Made by a program: the position numbers and the translations under genes. Shown in pieces: positions 5,651-6,829 of a stretch of DNA of 6,829 nucleotides (position 1 is the stretch's first letter; each line of letters starts with the position of its first letter). Location of the stretch: NCBI GenBank assembly GCA_013329575.1, contig DUJX01000116.1, positions 11,458-18,286 of the forward strand, given 5' to 3'. The notes below the pieces were generated by a model. The model worked only from the letters and a program-made list of their open reading frames with translations. It had not been told where the DNA came from and did not search any database. The DNA is from Halobacteria archaeon. GTDB lineage: Archaea > Halobacteriota > Methanoliparia > Methanoliparales > Methanoliparaceae.

Positions 5651-5667
5651 GTTGATTAATGATCAAC
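5651..5667. repeat. Inverted repeat abutting the thioredoxin SD
   Basis: GTTGAT-TAATG-ATCAAC is a perfect 6-bp inverted repeat with a 5-base centre, directly next to the SD. From the TATA position, transcription should start close to 5668-5671, so the element would be the 5' end of the leader RNA (a hairpin) or a DNA operator at the start site. Confidence 0.4.
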
Positions 5668-5675
5668 ACTAAATG

Positions 5676-5710
5676 TAATATCTTCTCATAAATATAATAT
5701 TTTCTCATTA
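5676..5710. repeat. Two direct repeats flanking the thioredoxin TATA box
   Basis: TAATATCTTCTCATAA (5676-5691) and TAATATTTTCTCATTA (5695-5710) match at 14 of 16 bases with a 19-bp offset. They bracket the TATA-like element, so a regulator binding both could block or recruit the basal factors. A/T-rich composition raises the chance background, but the shared CTCAT core is specific. Confidence 0.45.
5691..5700 (-). promoter_or_regulatory. TATA box of the thioredoxin cluster
   Basis: The minus strand reads ATATTATATT about 59 bp upstream of the ATG. A start site roughly 26 bp downstream gives a leader of about 32 nt that carries the SD and the inverted repeat. Confidence 0.45.
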
Positions 5711-5761
5711 TTCTAATCAATAAAATAAGAAGACTAAAATTAAATACCCGATGGATATGTT

Positions 5762-5781
5762 ATACTTTAAGTATTAAGTAT
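5762..5781. repeat. Operator-like repeats upstream of the flavoprotein TATA box
   Basis: ATACTT-T-AAGTAT (5762-5774) is a 13-bp palindrome. A further AAGTAT half-site follows at 5776-5781, so TTAAGTA is repeated in tandem (5767-5773, 5774-5780). The array abuts the TATA box, covering the position of the archaeal BRE, where a repressor or activator would act. Confidence 0.45.
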
Positions 5782-5782
5782 G

Positions 5783-5790
5783 ATATATAA
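5783..5790 (+). promoter_or_regulatory. TATA box of the nitronate monooxygenase-like gene
   Basis: ATATATAA is followed by A-rich DNA, about 46 bp before the ATG. Initiation about 26 bp downstream, near 5813, gives a leader of about 20 nt that includes the SD. Confidence 0.55.
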
Positions 5791-5817
5791 AAAATTAAAA
5801 AGGTAAACAATATCGTC

Positions 5818-5825
5818 GGAGATGA
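5818..5825 (+). promoter_or_regulatory. Shine-Dalgarno site of the nitronate monooxygenase-like gene
   Basis: GGAGATGA differs by one base from the GGAGGTGA complement of archaeal 16S rRNA and lies 7 bases before the ATG at 5833. The earlier ATG at 5822 is out of frame and closes after four codons, so 5833 is the start. Confidence 0.65.
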
Positions 5826-5832
5826 ATAAGAT

Positions 5833-6829
5833 ATGATTAAAACAAGACTAACAGAACTGATAGGGATCAAACATCCAATAATTCAAGCAGGAATGGGACC
5901 TTTAAGCACGAATGAACTATGTATCGCCGCGGCTAATGCCGGAATACTCGGTCTGATAAGTTCATCCGGTCTGTTCAGCACGATGTATGGGCCGAAGATG
6001 TATGAGACGCTGGCACGAAGTGTCGGGGCAGATCCGGCTATAGATCCGCTTGATTTGTTAAGAGAGATATATTACAAGGTGCTCAGAGAAACTAAAAACA
6101 GTGGCGGAATATTTGGAACGAACGTGATGGTATCGGAAGAGCTTAGAGGGGCTGCGGAAGGATATATCGAGACTATGCTCGAGGTTAGAAAAGAAGACTC
6201 GGATATGGAGAAAAGGCTGAGAGTAATAGTTACATCTGCGGGAGATCCGTTACCATGGAGCGATATTATAAAACCAACCGGCATGATTTGGCTACATGTC
6301 GTTCCATCCGTAAGAGGGGCAAAGAGATGTATAAAGGCCGGTTGTGATGGAGTAATCGCTTCAGGTCATGAGGCAGGATTCCATACCGCATGGGACCCAG
6401 TTCATTCTATGGTTTTACTACCGGCTGTTGCAGAGTCAGTAGATGTACCTGTAGTTGGTGCTGGTGGTTTCTGTGATGGTAAGACTCTCGCTGCAGCTTT
6501 AGCTTTGGGTGCAGAAGGTGTCCAGATGGGAACAAGGTTTTTGGCAACTAAAGAGTCTTCACCCGGTTTTCCAGACTTTTGGAGAAATGCGATCTTGAAC
6601 GCTGGTGATATCGCTACAGTAGTTGCGAGAGGGATGGTAGGACCAGCACGATACGTAAAAACACCCGCATCTTTGAGATTAGCAGAGCTCACCTCCGAAA
6701 AAACGCCCAAATTGTATATAGGAAAGGCCGACGATCTATTCAGTACAGACTCCGATATATTAGATGCAGAGATAATCGGTTTTACTGCGGCATATGATGG
6801 AGACGAAGAGAATGCATTGGCTGCCGGAG
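5833..6829 (+). CDS. Nitronate monooxygenase / 2-nitropropane dioxygenase family flavoprotein, 3' end missing
   Basis: The frame is open from ATG 5833 to the right edge (332 complete codons), so only a short C-terminal piece is likely missing (family usually 310-370 residues). This is a cytoplasmic FMN TIM-barrel enzyme that oxidises alkyl nitronates such as propionate-3-nitronate; relatives include the enoyl-ACP reductase FabK. Visible motifs: HPIIQAGMGP (14-23) at the first strand; GTNVMV (95-100); GCDGVIASGHEAGFH (170-184), with His184 at the catalytic His position; PVVGAGGFCDG (206-216) and GAEGVQMGTRFLAT (226-239), which bind the FMN phosphate. The usual EAGGH is EAGFH here. Residues 59-92 form a helical insertion after the second strand (TMYGPKMYETLARSVGADPAIDP). 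It is divergent from the thioredoxin cluster across a 195-bp regulatory region. True substrate is unknown; many archaeal members are untested. FabK-type function is less likely because archaea lack bacterial fatty-acid synthesis. Confidence 0.9.
   Translation, partial: MIKTRLTELIGIKHPIIQAGMGPLSTNELCIAAANAGILGLISSSGLFSTMYGPKMYETLARSVGADPAIDPLDLLREIYYKVLRETKNSGGIFGTNVMVSEELRGAAEGYIETMLEVRKEDSDMEKRLRVIVTSAGDPLPWSDIIKPTGMIWLHVVPSVRGAKRCIKAGCDGVIASGHEAGFHTAWDPVHSMVLLPAVAESVDVPVVGAGGFCDGKTLAAALALGAEGVQMGTRFLATKESSPGFPDFWRNAILNAGDIATVVARGMVGPARYVKTPASLRLAELTSEKTPKLYIGKADDLFSTDSDILDAEIIGFTAAYDGDEENALAAG

Noticed and set aside
1..6829. CRISPR array, transposon ends, tRNA or rRNA genes
   Set aside because: No regularly spaced repeats, transposase frame or cloverleaf/rRNA-like sequence was seen by reading both strands; a tRNA scan would confirm this.

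Overview
The window looks like an AT-rich archaeal chromosome segment. Promoters are archaeal TATA-type. Three genes (M42 peptidase, an unknown membrane protein, panE) have an A/T box about 30-35 bp before the ATG and no Shine-Dalgarno (SD) sequence, as expected for leaderless transcripts; two others (thioredoxin, nitronate monooxygenase) have clear SDs. The M42 peptidase and ketopantoate reductase also fit an archaeon. A Thermoplasmata-like anaerobe or microaerophile is my best guess, at low confidence, because no rRNA or marker gene is present.

Layout, left to right. (1) The 3' part of a D-isomer-specific 2-hydroxyacid dehydrogenase (+), cut by the left edge. (2) A 74-residue two-helix membrane protein of unknown function (-). 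(3) An M42 metallo-aminopeptidase (-), divergent from (4) a 211-residue multi-helix membrane protein of unknown function (+). (5) 2-dehydropantoate 2-reductase, panE (-), convergent with (4). (6) A three-gene minus-strand cluster: an exported thioredoxin-like protein (WCPHC); a 49-residue one-helix protein ending in CTYCIGIK, which is easy to miss; and a NapH/NosR-like polytopic iron-sulfur protein with two ferredoxin clusters. (7) Divergent from the thioredoxin, a nitronate monooxygenase-type flavoprotein (+), cut by the right edge.

The most interesting part is cluster 6. Simple positive-inside topology puts the iron-sulfur clusters and the two CxxxCP motifs of the NapH-like protein in the cytoplasm. 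It puts that protein's two extra CxxC pairs, the C-terminal CxxC of the small protein and the thioredoxin active site outside. The three genes could therefore form a trans-membrane thiol-reducing relay fed by ferredoxin-type electrons, a possible functional analogue of DsbD/CcdA. This is an inference from motifs, topology and gene order.

The other genes are ordinary metabolism (CoA biosynthesis, peptide turnover, hydroxyacid and nitronate redox chemistry) with no obvious link to each other. The 195-bp divergent region between the thioredoxin and the flavoprotein is rich in repeats around both TATA boxes and may be a regulatory hub. No RNA gene, mobile element, CRISPR array or origin was seen, and no gene-free stretch exceeds 300 bp.
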